Positions 44,392 through 52,491 of a stretch of DNA of 64,000 nt are shown here, in pieces (position 1 is the stretch's first letter; each line of letters starts with the position of its first letter). The DNA comes from Verrucosispora sp. NA02020 (lineage in GTDB: Bacteria > Actinomycetota > Actinomycetes > Mycobacteriales > Micromonosporaceae). The position numbers and the translations under genes are program-made. The stretch covers positions 1,302,001-1,366,000 of the forward strand of contig NZ_CP054923.1 in assembly GCF_013364215.1 (NCBI RefSeq), in the 5' to 3' direction. The notes below the pieces were generated by a model. The model made no database searches. It saw only the letters and a list, made by a program, of their open reading frames with translations, and was not told the origin of the DNA.

Positions 44392-45482
44392 CAGGTCCTC
44401 CCGGGTGTGCCCTGGACACCGGGCACCGGCGTCTGGTCGGACTCGACGAGCGTGGACGGTCGTACCGCCGGCCGGTTCTGGGTCGGCACCGGCGCTCGCG
44501 GCGGTTCCGGCGGGACGGCGCCCGGATGCCCGGGGACGGCGGGCCGTGGCCACGGTACGCCGAGCGGCGCGCTTGCCGGACCGTCCGGCCGGTCGGCGTG
44601 CGGCAGCAGGCCGAGCCGGGGCCAGAGTGCGGCGGTGAGCACCCGTTCCTCGGCCAGCCGGTGCCGGGCCCGCCGGTGCCGTTCACCGAGCACGGCGGCC
44701 AGGTAGACCGCCGCCGGCAGTCCGCCCGGTGGCGGCGGGGTGATCACCGTGGCGACCTCCCGCCACAGCCGCGACGCCAGGTCGTCGGAGGCCGCACCGG
44801 TGAACAGGTGGGCCCGGGCCAGGTACTGCCGGGTGGCCAGCGCCAGCTTCGGATCGAGCCGGCTCAGGTCCAGGGTGTACGTCCACTCCCGCAACGCCGG
44901 CACGGTGGCCGGGACCGGACGCCAGGACGTCGCGGTGCGGGTGTGCACGACCAGGGTGCCCGCCACCAGGTCACCGAGACGCCGCCCCCGGGTGTCGCTG
45001 AGCATCACCGTGACCCCGGCCACCCAGGACAGCAGCGGCAGCACCAGACCGGGCCACTCGACGGCCACCCCGACCAGCGCCCGGGCCAACGACTGGCGCA
45101 GCCCGACCGGGGCGCCGTCGACGCTCACCACCCGCAACCCCACCGCCGCCTTGCCGGGGGTCCGGCCGTGGTGGAGCTGCTCGAACAGCACCGGGTAGCC
45201 CACCAGCAGCAGCACCACCCCGATGGTGAGCAGCGCCCGTTCGGTGGCCGCGTCGATCGCGCCGTGCGGCAGGGCGGCCAGACCCAACCCGACGAGCGCG
45301 GCCAGCAGCAGGCCGAACAGCAGTTGGATCAGCACGTCGAGCAGCAGCGCGAGCACCCGCGAGCCGATCCGGGCGGCCCGTACGTCCAGCTCCACCGCCT
45401 CACCGCTGACCAGCTCGGCGTCGCCCCAGGCCGGGGCGTTCCACGGTCGCGATGCTGCTGTGCTCACCCGCACAGTGAACAC
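44391..45482 (-). CDS. RDD-family membrane protein
   Basis: This 363-residue protein has an RDD domain in the first ~180 residues: RAARIGSRVLALLLDVLIQLLFGLLLAAL with the R..D pattern, LVGYPVLFEQLHHGRTPGKAAVGLRVV, and DTRGRRLGDLVAGTLVV. A cytoplasmic region (TYTLDLSRLDPKLALATRQYLARAHLF) and a Pro-rich tail follow. RDD proteins may be transporters, but function is generally unproven. GTG at 45482 is the longest start; GTG at 45470 also fits. It is read divergently from the SpoIIM-like gene with only 26 bp between them, a conserved pairing. Confidence 0.85.
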   Translation of the reverse strand: MFTVRVSTAASRPWNAPAWGDAELVSGEAVELDVRAARIGSRVLALLLDVLIQLLFGLLLAALVGLGLAALPHGAIDAATERALLTIGVVLLLVGYPVLFEQLHHGRTPGKAAVGLRVVSVDGAPVGLRQSLARALVGVAVEWPGLVLPLLSWVAGVTVMLSDTRGRRLGDLVAGTLVVHTRTATSWRPVPATVPALREWTYTLDLSRLDPKLALATRQYLARAHLFTGAASDDLASRLWREVATVITPPPPGGLPAAVYLAAVLGERHRRARHRLAEERVLTAALWPRLGLLPHADRPDGPASAPLGVPWPRPAVPGHPGAVPPEPPRAPVPTQNRPAVRPSTLVESDQTPVPGVQGTPGRT

Positions 45483-45483
45483 T

Positions 45484-45489
45484 ATGATC
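45484..45489 (+). promoter_or_regulatory. Candidate -10 (TATGAT) for the SpoIIM-like gene
   Basis: TATGAT stands 19 bases before the GTG at 45509 in the 26-bp divergent spacer. With so little room the transcript would be nearly leaderless. The -35 (about 45461-45466, TGCTCA) is poor, and part of the promoter must lie inside the RDD coding sequence. Confidence 0.4.
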
Positions 45490-45508
45490 GCGCGGACGGG
45501 GGTGGACG

Positions 45509-46477
45509 GTGGATCTCGACGCGTACGTCGCCGAGCACGGCGGGGAGTGGCGCCGGCTGGACCAGCTCTCCGGCCGCCGACGACTGACCGTCGACGAGGT
45601 CGACGAACTGGTCGCGCTCTACCAGCGGGCCACCACCCAGCTCTCCATGCTGCGCAGTCGCTCGCCCGATCCGGCGCTGGTCGGTCAGCTCTCCCAGGTG
45701 GTGCTCCGGGCGCGGGCGCGCCTCACCGACCGGCCGCGTCCCTCGTGGGCGATCGTCCGGCGGTTCGTGCTGGTGGACTTCCCCGGTGCGGTCTGGCGCG
45801 CGGCACCCTGGTGGTGCGCGGTGGCGACCGCCTTCACGCTGCTCACCTTCACCCTGATCGGGTTCGTGGCGGACAATCCGGAGACGGCGGCGGCGTTCGT
45901 CGGCGAGGCGGAGGCCGCCCACCTGGTCGAGTCCGGCTTCGCCGGCTACTACACCGAGTTCTCCGCGCCGACCTTCGCCTTCCACCTCTGGACGCACAAC
46001 GCCTGGCTGGCCGCCAAGTGCCTGGCGGCGGGTGTGCTGGTCGTCCCGGTGGTGTATCTGCTGTGGCAGAACGTGGTGAACATCGGCGTGGTCGGCGGCG
46101 TCATGGTCGGGTACGGCCGGGGGGACGTCTTCTTCGGCCTGATCACCCCGCACGGGCTGCTGGAACTGACCGGGGTGTTCGTGGCCGCCGGAGTCGGGTT
46201 GCGTCTCGGGTGGGCGTGGATCGCGCCGCCGGAGCAGCTCACCCGGGGACAGGCGGTGGCCCGGGCGGGTCGCGACGGCGTCGTGGTCGCCCTCGGCCTG
46301 GTGGTGGTCTTCGCGATCTCGGCGCTGATCGAAGCCTTCGTCACCCCCGCCCCGGTGCCGACGGCTCTGCGTATCGCCGTCGGCGCCACCGCCTGGCTCG
46401 CCTTCCTCACGTACGTCTTCGTGCTCGGCTCCCGGACCAGGGGCGCCGCTGGCGATTCTCCTGCCGTGCAGCACTGA
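45509..46477 (+). CDS. SpoIIM-like (DUF95) membrane protein
   Basis: This 322-residue stage II sporulation protein M homologue opens MDLDAYVAEHGGEWRRLDQL, with the soluble LYQRATTQLSMLRSRSPDPALV segment. Hydrophobic segments include AAPWWCAVATAFTLLTFTLIGFV, FAFHLWTHNAWLAAKCLAAGVLVVPVVYLLWQN, GVVGGVMVGYGRGDVFFGLITPHGLLELTGVFVAAGVGLRLG and two near the C-terminus. In endospore formers SpoIIM acts in septal wall hydrolysis; in actinobacteria the DUF95 gene is paired with RDD and MoxR/DUF58 genes. Specific role unknown here. Confidence 0.85.
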   Translation: MDLDAYVAEHGGEWRRLDQLSGRRRLTVDEVDELVALYQRATTQLSMLRSRSPDPALVGQLSQVVLRARARLTDRPRPSWAIVRRFVLVDFPGAVWRAAPWWCAVATAFTLLTFTLIGFVADNPETAAAFVGEAEAAHLVESGFAGYYTEFSAPTFAFHLWTHNAWLAAKCLAAGVLVVPVVYLLWQNVVNIGVVGGVMVGYGRGDVFFGLITPHGLLELTGVFVAAGVGLRLGWAWIAPPEQLTRGQAVARAGRDGVVVALGLVVVFAISALIEAFVTPAPVPTALRIAVGATAWLAFLTYVFVLGSRTRGAAGDSPAVQH

Positions 46478-46494
46478 GGCGGGTGCCGGGCGGA

Positions 46495-47805
46495 TCAGAG
46501 TTGGCCGGTGAACTTGAGCCGCAGGTAGGCGTCGGTCAGCGCGGCGGCGAGCTGTGGCGCGGGAGCGTCGATGACGGTGACGTCGTGGCCGGTCAGGGCG
46601 GCCGTGAGTCGGTCACGTTCGGCGAGCGTGCGCCAGGCGGCGGCGGCCGTGTAGGCGTCCTCGACCTGCCGGGGCGGCCCGGTGGTGAGCGTGGCGAGCA
46701 CCGGGTCCTGGGCTGCTGCCACCACCACCCGGTGCCGGGCGGCCAGCCGGGGCAGCACCGGCAGCAGACCCTCGCCGAGGGCGCCGGGCTCCAGCGCGGT
46801 GAGCAGGACTACCAGGCTGCGTGGACGGTGCCGGCGCAGCAGCTCGCCCGCGATCAGACGGAAGTCGGTCTCCACCAGGGCGGGTTGCAGCGGCGCCAGC
46901 GCGTGCGCCAGTCGGCTCCACTGCGCCGGTCGTTCGGCGCCGCTGACCGACGCCCGGGGCACGGCGTCGGCGGCGAACACGTCGACCCGGTCACCGGCCC
47001 GGGTGGCCAGTGCGGTGAGCAGCAGCGCCGCCTCGATCGAGGTGTCCAGCCGAGGCTCGTCCCCGAGGCGCACCGCCGACGTCCGTCCGGTGTCCAGCAC
47101 GCAGACCACCCGTCGGTCCCGCTCGGGGCGCCAGGTCCGGACCAGCACCTCGCCCCGGCGGGCGGTGGCCCGCCAGTCGACGGACCGCACGTCGTCGCCG
47201 GGCACGTACTCGCGCAGCGTGTCGAACTCGGTGCCCGCGCCGCGTCCCCGGCCGACCTGGCGGCCGTCGATGACCCGCAGCCGGGCCAGCTTCTCGGGCA
47301 GGTGCCGCCGCGAGTCGAAGCGGGGCAGCACCCGCAGGGTCCACGGCGGTGTCACCGGTCGACCGCTCCACTGCCGGAACGCCAGCCCGAGCGGCCCGAG
47401 CGAGCGGACCGTGAGCGTCACGGCGGGCCGGTCACCCCGGCGGGTCGGGGTCAGCCGGCTGGGCAGCGCCACCACCGTGCCGGGGGCGACCTGCACCACC
47501 CGGTTCGACGGCACGTCGGGCCGGGCCCCGGCCGACGGCACCCAGGCGTCGCGGACCTGGGCGCGCAGCGGCCGACCGGAGGGATTGCCCAGGTGCAGGA
47601 CGACGGTGGCGGTCCCGCCGAGTCGGACGGACCGTTCGCCCTCCCGCGAGGCGGTGAGCGACCGTAGCGGCGCGGCGAGCGCGAGATCCACGACGAGCAG
47701 CAGCAGGACCGCACCGACCATCACCGCCACCCCGACGAAGGGAGCCGGCCACAGCGGCAGGGTCAGCGCGCCCACCGCGAGCAGCGCCGCCGCCCGCCAG
47801 GTCAT
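46495..47805 (-). CDS. DUF58 domain protein
   Basis: This 436-residue protein has two N-terminal TMs (WRAAALLAVGALTLPLW, FVGVAVMVGAVLLLLVVDLAL), then a beta-rich region. The DUF58 core follows: GTEFDTLREYVPGDDVRSVDWRATARRGEVLVRTWRPERDRRVVCVLDTGR with a VWA-like fold. It typically works with the MoxR ATPase encoded immediately upstream (ATGA overlap at 47802-47805). ATG at 47805 is chosen since upstream frame overlaps MoxR. Fifth and last gene of the minus-strand operon from 51581. Confidence 0.88.
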   Translation of the reverse strand: MTWRAAALLAVGALTLPLWPAPFVGVAVMVGAVLLLLVVDLALAAPLRSLTASREGERSVRLGGTATVVLHLGNPSGRPLRAQVRDAWVPSAGARPDVPSNRVVQVAPGTVVALPSRLTPTRRGDRPAVTLTVRSLGPLGLAFRQWSGRPVTPPWTLRVLPRFDSRRHLPEKLARLRVIDGRQVGRGRGAGTEFDTLREYVPGDDVRSVDWRATARRGEVLVRTWRPERDRRVVCVLDTGRTSAVRLGDEPRLDTSIEAALLLTALATRAGDRVDVFAADAVPRASVSGAERPAQWSRLAHALAPLQPALVETDFRLIAGELLRRHRPRSLVVLLTALEPGALGEGLLPVLPRLAARHRVVVAAAQDPVLATLTTGPPRQVEDAYTAAAAWRTLAERDRLTAALTGHDVTVIDAPAPQLAAALTDAYLRLKFTGQL

Positions 47806-48788
47806 CGCGGGGTCGGCACGGTGGCCAGCACCGTGTCCAGTACGGCGTCGACCGCGACACCCTCCAGTTCCGCCTCGGGGCGCAGCCGGAGCCGGTGCCG
47901 CAGGGTGGGCCGGGCCATCGCCTTGACGTCGTCGGGCACCACGTGGTCGCGGCCGCTGAGCCAGGCCCACGCCTTGGCGGCGCCGAGCAGACCGGTGGCG
48001 CCACGGGGCGAGGCGCCCAGTTCCAGCGCGGGTACGGCCCGGGTGGCCCGGCACAGGTCGACGATGTACCCGAGCAGCGGCTCGGCGACGTGCACCCGGC
48101 TCACCGCCGCGCGGGCCGTGGCGAGGTCGGCGGCACCGGCCACCGGGCCCACACCGACGCCGGCCAGGTCGCCCGGGTCGAAGCCGGCGTGGTGGGCGCG
48201 GAGCACCCCCAACTCCTCGTCCCGGTTGGGCAGCGGCACGGTCAGCTTGAGCAGGAAACGGTCCAGCTGGGCTTCCGGCAGCGGATAGGTGCCCTCGTAC
48301 TCCACCGGGTTCTGGGTGGCGACGACGATGAACGGGTCGGGTAGGCCACGGCGCTCGCCCTCGACGGTGACCTGCCGTTCCTCCATCACTTCGAGCAGCG
48401 CGGACTGGGTCTTCGGCGGGGTCCGGTTGATCTCGTCGGCGAGCAGCAGGTTGGTGAAGACCGGTCCTTCGCGGAAGGTGAACGCCGCGGTCCGCGAGTC
48501 GAAGACCATCGAGCCGGTGACGTCTCCGGGCATCAGGTCCGGGGTGAACTGCACCCGCCGGGCCGTGAGGTCCAACGCGGCGGCCAGCGTACGCACCAGC
48601 AGCGTCTTGGCCACCCCCGGTACGCCCTCCAGCAGGACGTGGCCCCGGCAGAGCAGCGCGACGACGAGGCCGGCGACGACGGCGTCCTGCCCGACGACCG
48701 CCTTGGCCACCTCGGCGCGCAACCGGTGCAGCGCGGCCCGGGCGGGGTCGGCGGCGAGCGGGTCGGCGGTGGTGGCGGGTCGGGTCAC
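47802..48788 (-). CDS. MoxR-type AAA+ ATPase
   Basis: This 328-residue AAA+ protein has Walker A LLEGVPGVAKTLLVRTLA, RVQFTPDLMPGDVTGS, Walker B NLLLADEINRTPPKTQSALLEVMEERQVT, sensor 1 VVATQNPVEYEGTYPLPEAQLDRF and sensor 2 in ASPRGATGLL. MoxR ATPases act as chaperones for VWA-domain partners such as the DUF58 protein. GTG at 48788 overlaps the upstream stop (GTGA). Confidence 0.93.
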   Translation of the reverse strand: MTRPATTADPLAADPARAALHRLRAEVAKAVVGQDAVVAGLVVALLCRGHVLLEGVPGVAKTLLVRTLAAALDLTARRVQFTPDLMPGDVTGSMVFDSRTAAFTFREGPVFTNLLLADEINRTPPKTQSALLEVMEERQVTVEGERRGLPDPFIVVATQNPVEYEGTYPLPEAQLDRFLLKLTVPLPNRDEELGVLRAHHAGFDPGDLAGVGVGPVAGAADLATARAAVSRVHVAEPLLGYIVDLCRATRAVPALELGASPRGATGLLGAAKAWAWLSGRDHVVPDDVKAMARPTLRHRLRLRPEAELEGVAVDAVLDTVLATVPTPR

Positions 48789-50161
48789 CGGGGGTCTCCT
48801 TCGGATCGGGGCTGCGGTACGGGGGGTGACGGTCGAGGCCGGGCCGGATCGGCGTCGTCGGTGCGGGCCGCCCGGTCCAGGCCGGTGGCCAGGTCCAGCA
48901 GGTCCTGGTCGGTGGTGGGCGGCGGACCGTGCAGCAGGCGGTCGACGATCTCCCGGGGAGCGCCGGTACGGGCCGACACGGCGGCGGCCACGCCCTCGTG
49001 CCCGGTGTCGGCGGGCAGGTGCAGCCGGCGGGCCAACCGGGTCCGGGCGGCGGCCCGCAGCGTCTCGGCGGCGCTCTCGTGAGCCTGCGCCCGCTGATAG
49101 AGGCGGGCTCGTCCGCGCACCGTCTCGGCGGCGGGGACGGTCACCGGCAACGGCTCCGGCGTCGGCGGTCCGAGTCGCCGGGCTCGCCAGACACCGACGA
49201 GCAGGGCGGCCAGGAGCAGTTGCAGCAGCAGCGCCCAGAACCAGGGCGGGAAGGCGGACCAGAGCGGGTTGGTCGAGTCGTCCTGGCCGGAGCGGCCCGG
49301 TCCGGAGGAGTCCCGCCCGGACCGGTCACCGGAGGCGTTCCCCTCGCCGTCGGCGGTGCCCACGTCCGCGTCGCCCTCGGGCCCGCCGTACCCGGAGTCG
49401 GTCGGGTCCGGTGGCGGGGAGGCCGGGCCCGGCGGCGGCTCGGGCGGTGGTGGCGCGGGACCGTCCAGGTCGAGCCAGACCACCCGGCCGGTGCCGGCGA
49501 GCAGGCCGGTGGCGAAGGCGTGGTTGTCCCACTCGTCGATGCGGCTGTTGCGGAACGGGTCGCTGGCACCCACCACCAGGCTCTCGCTGGGGCCCGGCAA
49601 CCGGGCCAGGCCGGCGGAGAAGCAGAGCTCGACGGGTTCCACGGCCCCGGTGGGCGCGTACCGCGCCCGGGTGACGGCGGCGGTGCCGACGCCGGCCATC
49701 GCGGCCAGCGGGCAGGGCCGCCCGTCGTGGTGCGGGGCGACCGCCCGCGCCGCCCACCGCCGGGCGGCGGGCCGGATCGGCAGCCCGGCGGCGTCCAGCA
49801 CCCGCCGGGGCGGGTCGACCAGCACCAGGCGGGTGCCGGCGGGCAGCAGGCCGAGGTCGTCGACGGTACGCGGGTGCAGCAGTTCGGGTGCCGGGACGAA
49901 CAGGGTGGCCGGCGTGCCCCGGGTGGCCCGTAGTGCCTGCACGGTCTCGGTCTCCCGCTGCACCACCACGCCGTTGCGGGCCAGGCTGGCCGCGAGCCGG
50001 CTGCCGCCGTCGTCCGCGGTGGACACCGGCGAGAGGAAGCCCGGGTCGGTCTGGTCGGGCTGGTCGAACTCGCGACTGACCAGGGTGACGGTGAACAGCA
50101 GCGCGGCGAGGACGACCGGGATCACCACCCGGTGCCGGCGACGGGTGGCCCGGGGCGTCAC
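48785..50161 (-). CDS. DUF4350 domain membrane protein
   Basis: This 458-residue protein has an N-terminal TM (RVVIPVVLAALLFTVTLV) and an extracellular DUF4350-like domain (STADDGGSRLAASLARNGVVVQRE and then ESLVVGASDPFRNSRIDEWDNHAFATGLLAG). A Pro/Gly/Ser/Asp linker leads to a second TM (FPPWFWALLLQLLLAALLVGVW) and a cytoplasmic helical tail with RLYQRAQAHESAAETLRAAART. GTG at 50161 forms GTGA with the upstream stop. Consistently found between DUF4129 and MoxR genes. Function unknown. Confidence 0.82.
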   Translation of the reverse strand: MTPRATRRRHRVVIPVVLAALLFTVTLVSREFDQPDQTDPGFLSPVSTADDGGSRLAASLARNGVVVQRETETVQALRATRGTPATLFVPAPELLHPRTVDDLGLLPAGTRLVLVDPPRRVLDAAGLPIRPAARRWAARAVAPHHDGRPCPLAAMAGVGTAAVTRARYAPTGAVEPVELCFSAGLARLPGPSESLVVGASDPFRNSRIDEWDNHAFATGLLAGTGRVVWLDLDGPAPPPPEPPPGPASPPPDPTDSGYGGPEGDADVGTADGEGNASGDRSGRDSSGPGRSGQDDSTNPLWSAFPPWFWALLLQLLLAALLVGVWRARRLGPPTPEPLPVTVPAAETVRGRARLYQRAQAHESAAETLRAAARTRLARRLHLPADTGHEGVAAAVSARTGAPREIVDRLLHGPPPTTDQDLLDLATGLDRAARTDDADPARPRPSPPVPQPRSEGDPR

Positions 50162-50739
50162 CACGTGACCTCCGCCGACTCGTCGGTGGCGAGTACGTGG
50201 CGCAGCCGGTCGGCGTGCTCGCGCATCCGGTGGTCGTGGTCGACGGTGGCGCCGCGTTGGGCGTACCAGAGTTCGGAGAAGATGTCCGCCGCGGCGGCGA
50301 GCGGCGGGCCGACGGGCGGGCGGTTGGCGCCGGCGGCGGTGACGACCTCGCCGACGGTCATGCCCGGCCGGATCCAGACCACGCGCCGGTCGGTGAGGTC
50401 GTGGAGCATGGCCCGCAGTCGTTCCCGGACGGCCTCGGCGTAGCGGCCGTCGGCGGAGAGCCGGTCGGCCAGGTCGGAGGCGGCCACCGGCGACACGGCC
50501 GAGGGCGGCACGTCGACGACGGCGGGCGCGGGTGCCGCACTCACGGTCTCGACGCGCTCCGGCCGGTTGCGGGTACGGCGACGCAGTCGGGGAATCCGCC
50601 GGGGCACCCAGCGCGGGAAGGTGTACCAGCCGGCCGCGACCAGGGCCGTGACCAGCGCCAGCGCCAGTGCGGCCAGCGGCAGCGGGACAAGGTCGCCGAG
50701 TGCCGCCGTGGTCTCGGTCCACCATCGGCTCGGGTTCAT
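50158..50739 (-). CDS. DUF4129 domain membrane protein
   Basis: This 193-residue protein has one TM (PLPLAALALALVTALVAAGWYTFPRW) and a C-terminal DUF4129 domain with DLADRLSADGRYAEAVRERLRAMLHDLTDR, GMTVGEVV and FSELWYAQRGATVDHDHRMREHADRLR. The domain resembles those fused to transglutaminase-like proteins. ATG at 50739 overlaps the upstream stop (ATGA). Part of the coupled 5-gene membrane operon; role unknown. Confidence 0.83.
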   Translation of the reverse strand: MNPSRWWTETTAALGDLVPLPLAALALALVTALVAAGWYTFPRWVPRRIPRLRRRTRNRPERVETVSAAPAPAVVDVPPSAVSPVAASDLADRLSADGRYAEAVRERLRAMLHDLTDRRVVWIRPGMTVGEVVTAAGANRPPVGPPLAAAADIFSELWYAQRGATVDHDHRMREHADRLRHVLATDESAEVTW

Positions 50740-51581
50740 CCGCGCACCGCCAGGGCTGCCGGTGCCGCGTCGGCCGGTACCCGGGACAGGTGGATGTCCA
50801 GCCCCTCGGTGCGGATCCGGGTCTCCAGGTGGAGGACGGCGTCCAGACACGCCAGTGCGGCGTACGCGACGGTGTTGACCGCGGCCCAGAGCAGGGTCGC
50901 GGCGACGACCAGGGCGCCCTCACCCTCGATCAGGCCGAGGGAGGAGAGCCCGAGGAACATGCCCCAGCCGAGACCGACCCGGAGGATCCACCAGACCAGG
51001 TAGCCGAGGGTCCGCAGGGCGGCGGCGCGACCCTCGATCCGCAGGGCGAGCGAGGCGGAGCGGGTGAGGGCACGCGGTGGCGTGACCCGGTCGAGCACGA
51101 GGGCGGGGGCCACCGCGCCGAGCAGGGCCCATCCGACGAACCACGCCGGGCCGAGCAGGGCCAGGAACAGCATCGCGGCGCCCACCAGCAGGGCGAGCAG
51201 CAGGGTCGCGCCCCACCGGCCACCGGTCGGGCGTACCAGGTGCCGGGCGGTGCGGCGGTGACCGAGCAGCGCGCCGCCGGCGGCCCGGGCGGCCGGGTTG
51301 CCGAGCAGCACGACGATCATCGCCTCGGTCGCCGCGCCGAGCGCGAGCAGCAGCCAGAACCCGCCGAGATTGTTGAGGTTCGGCAGCCACCACAGTGGTG
51401 GGCCGACACCGAGGGCGGTACGCAGGGGCAGCAGGAGGAACTGCTCGCCGACGGCGAGTACGGCGGCGAGGGGGAGCAGCGTCGGGGCGTGGTGGCGTAG
51501 CAGGAGCACGGCGGAGTCGAGGAGTTCACCGACGGTGAGCGGGCGGCCGGGGAGCACGGCGATGGGGCCTGCTTCGGGCAC
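50736..51581 (-). CDS. Multi-pass membrane protein heading the MoxR operon
   Basis: This 281-residue protein opens VPEAGPIAVLPGRPLTVGELLDSAVLLLRHHAPTLLPLAAVL and has about six hydrophobic helices (FWLLLALGAATEAMIVVLL, TLLLALLVGAAMLFLALLGPAWF, YLVWWILRVGLGWGMFLGL, ALVVAATLLWAAVNTVAYAALACLDAVLHLETRIRTEG). The GELLDSAVLLLRHHAPTLL start recalls the membrane domain of glycerophosphodiester phosphodiesterase-type proteins (DUF7544-like), but no enzyme domain is present. GTG at 51581 is chosen for AGGAG six bases upstream; the open frame to 52043 runs antisense to mtrA. Confidence 0.75.
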   Translation of the reverse strand: MPEAGPIAVLPGRPLTVGELLDSAVLLLRHHAPTLLPLAAVLAVGEQFLLLPLRTALGVGPPLWWLPNLNNLGGFWLLLALGAATEAMIVVLLGNPAARAAGGALLGHRRTARHLVRPTGGRWGATLLLALLVGAAMLFLALLGPAWFVGWALLGAVAPALVLDRVTPPRALTRSASLALRIEGRAAALRTLGYLVWWILRVGLGWGMFLGLSSLGLIEGEGALVVAATLLWAAVNTVAYAALACLDAVLHLETRIRTEGLDIHLSRVPADAAPAALAVRG

Positions 51582-51789
51582 GCGTACTCCTGGGAGGCGT
51601 GGATGGTGGCGCGCGGCGGCGCACCCGGGGATCATGTTGACACGCGCGGTCCGCCCGGGTGCAGGCCCGGCCCGGGGTGGCTCGCGCGAGCGGTGCAACC
51701 GGCCGGTGCTGGGCACTGCGTGTACTCCGGCAGTAGCGTGCCGGGTGACGCCGAGTCCACCGAACTGACGGGATGGAAACATTAACCCC
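51582..51789. other. Divergent spacer upstream of mtrA
   Basis: This 208-bp gap carries promoters for the membrane operon and for mtrA. No -10/-35 pair is convincing, though GGATGGAAACATTAA just before the mtrA ATG is AT-richer than the rest. No gene seen. Confidence 0.35.
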
Positions 51790-52479
51790 ATGAGAGCCCG
51801 GGTACTGGTGGTCGACGACGATCCTGCGCTCGCCGAGATGCTCGGCATCGTGCTGCGCAGTGAAGGCTTCATGCCGTCCTTCGTGGCGGACGGGGAACGG
51901 GCATTGGCCGCGTTCCGCGACAACCGGCCCGATATCGTCCTGCTCGACCTCATGTTGCCCGGAATGAGCGGAATCGACGTGGCGCGGGCCATCCGGGCCG
52001 AATCCGGCGTACCGATCGTCATGCTCACCGCCAAGAGCGACACGGTCGACGTCGTGCTCGGCCTGGAGTCCGGGGCGGACGACTACGTGGTGAAGCCGTT
52101 CAAGCCCAAGGAGCTTGTCGCCCGGATGCGGGCGCGGCTGCGGCGGGGCGAGGACGCGGCGCCGGAGATGCTCACCATCGGTCCGCCCGGCAACCAGATC
52201 TCCATCGACGTGCCGGCGCACACCGTCAGCCGCAACGACGAGGAGGTGAAGCTGACGCCGCTGGAGTTCGACCTGCTGGTCGCGCTCGCCCGCAAGCCGC
52301 GCCAGGTCTTCACCCGCGAGGTGCTGCTGGAGCAGGTGTGGGGATACCGGCACGCGGCGGACACCAGGTTGGTGAACGTGCACGTGCAGCGGCTGCGTGC
52401 CAAGATCGAACCGGATCCGGAGCGCCCGGAAATCATCCTCACCGTGCGCGGCGTGGGTTACAAGGCGGGTACCGGATAG
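51790..52479 (+). CDS. mtrA: Response regulator MtrA
   Basis: This 229-residue OmpR-family regulator has acidic pocket D9-D10, phospho-acceptor D53 in IVLLDLMLPGMSG, VMLTAKSDTVDVVLGLESGADDYVVKPF, and a winged helix with KLTPLEFDLLVALARKPRQVFTREVLLEQVWGYRHAADTRLVNVHVQRLRAKI. The very conserved DTVDVVLGLESGADDY and GYRHAADTRLVNVH sequences identify MtrA, the essential-type regulator of cell division, replication and wall hydrolases. ATG at 51790. Twelve bases separate it from mtrB. Confidence 0.96.
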   Translation: MRARVLVVDDDPALAEMLGIVLRSEGFMPSFVADGERALAAFRDNRPDIVLLDLMLPGMSGIDVARAIRAESGVPIVMLTAKSDTVDVVLGLESGADDYVVKPFKPKELVARMRARLRRGEDAAPEMLTIGPPGNQISIDVPAHTVSRNDEEVKLTPLEFDLLVALARKPRQVFTREVLLEQVWGYRHAADTRLVNVHVQRLRAKIEPDPERPEIILTVRGVGYKAGTG

Positions 52480-52491
52480 CCTGGTCGCACT

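Noticed and set aside
45223..47667. An 814-codon plus-strand open frame
   Set aside because: It crosses the SpoIIM-like gene in another frame and is antisense to the DUF58 gene; composition is shadow-like.
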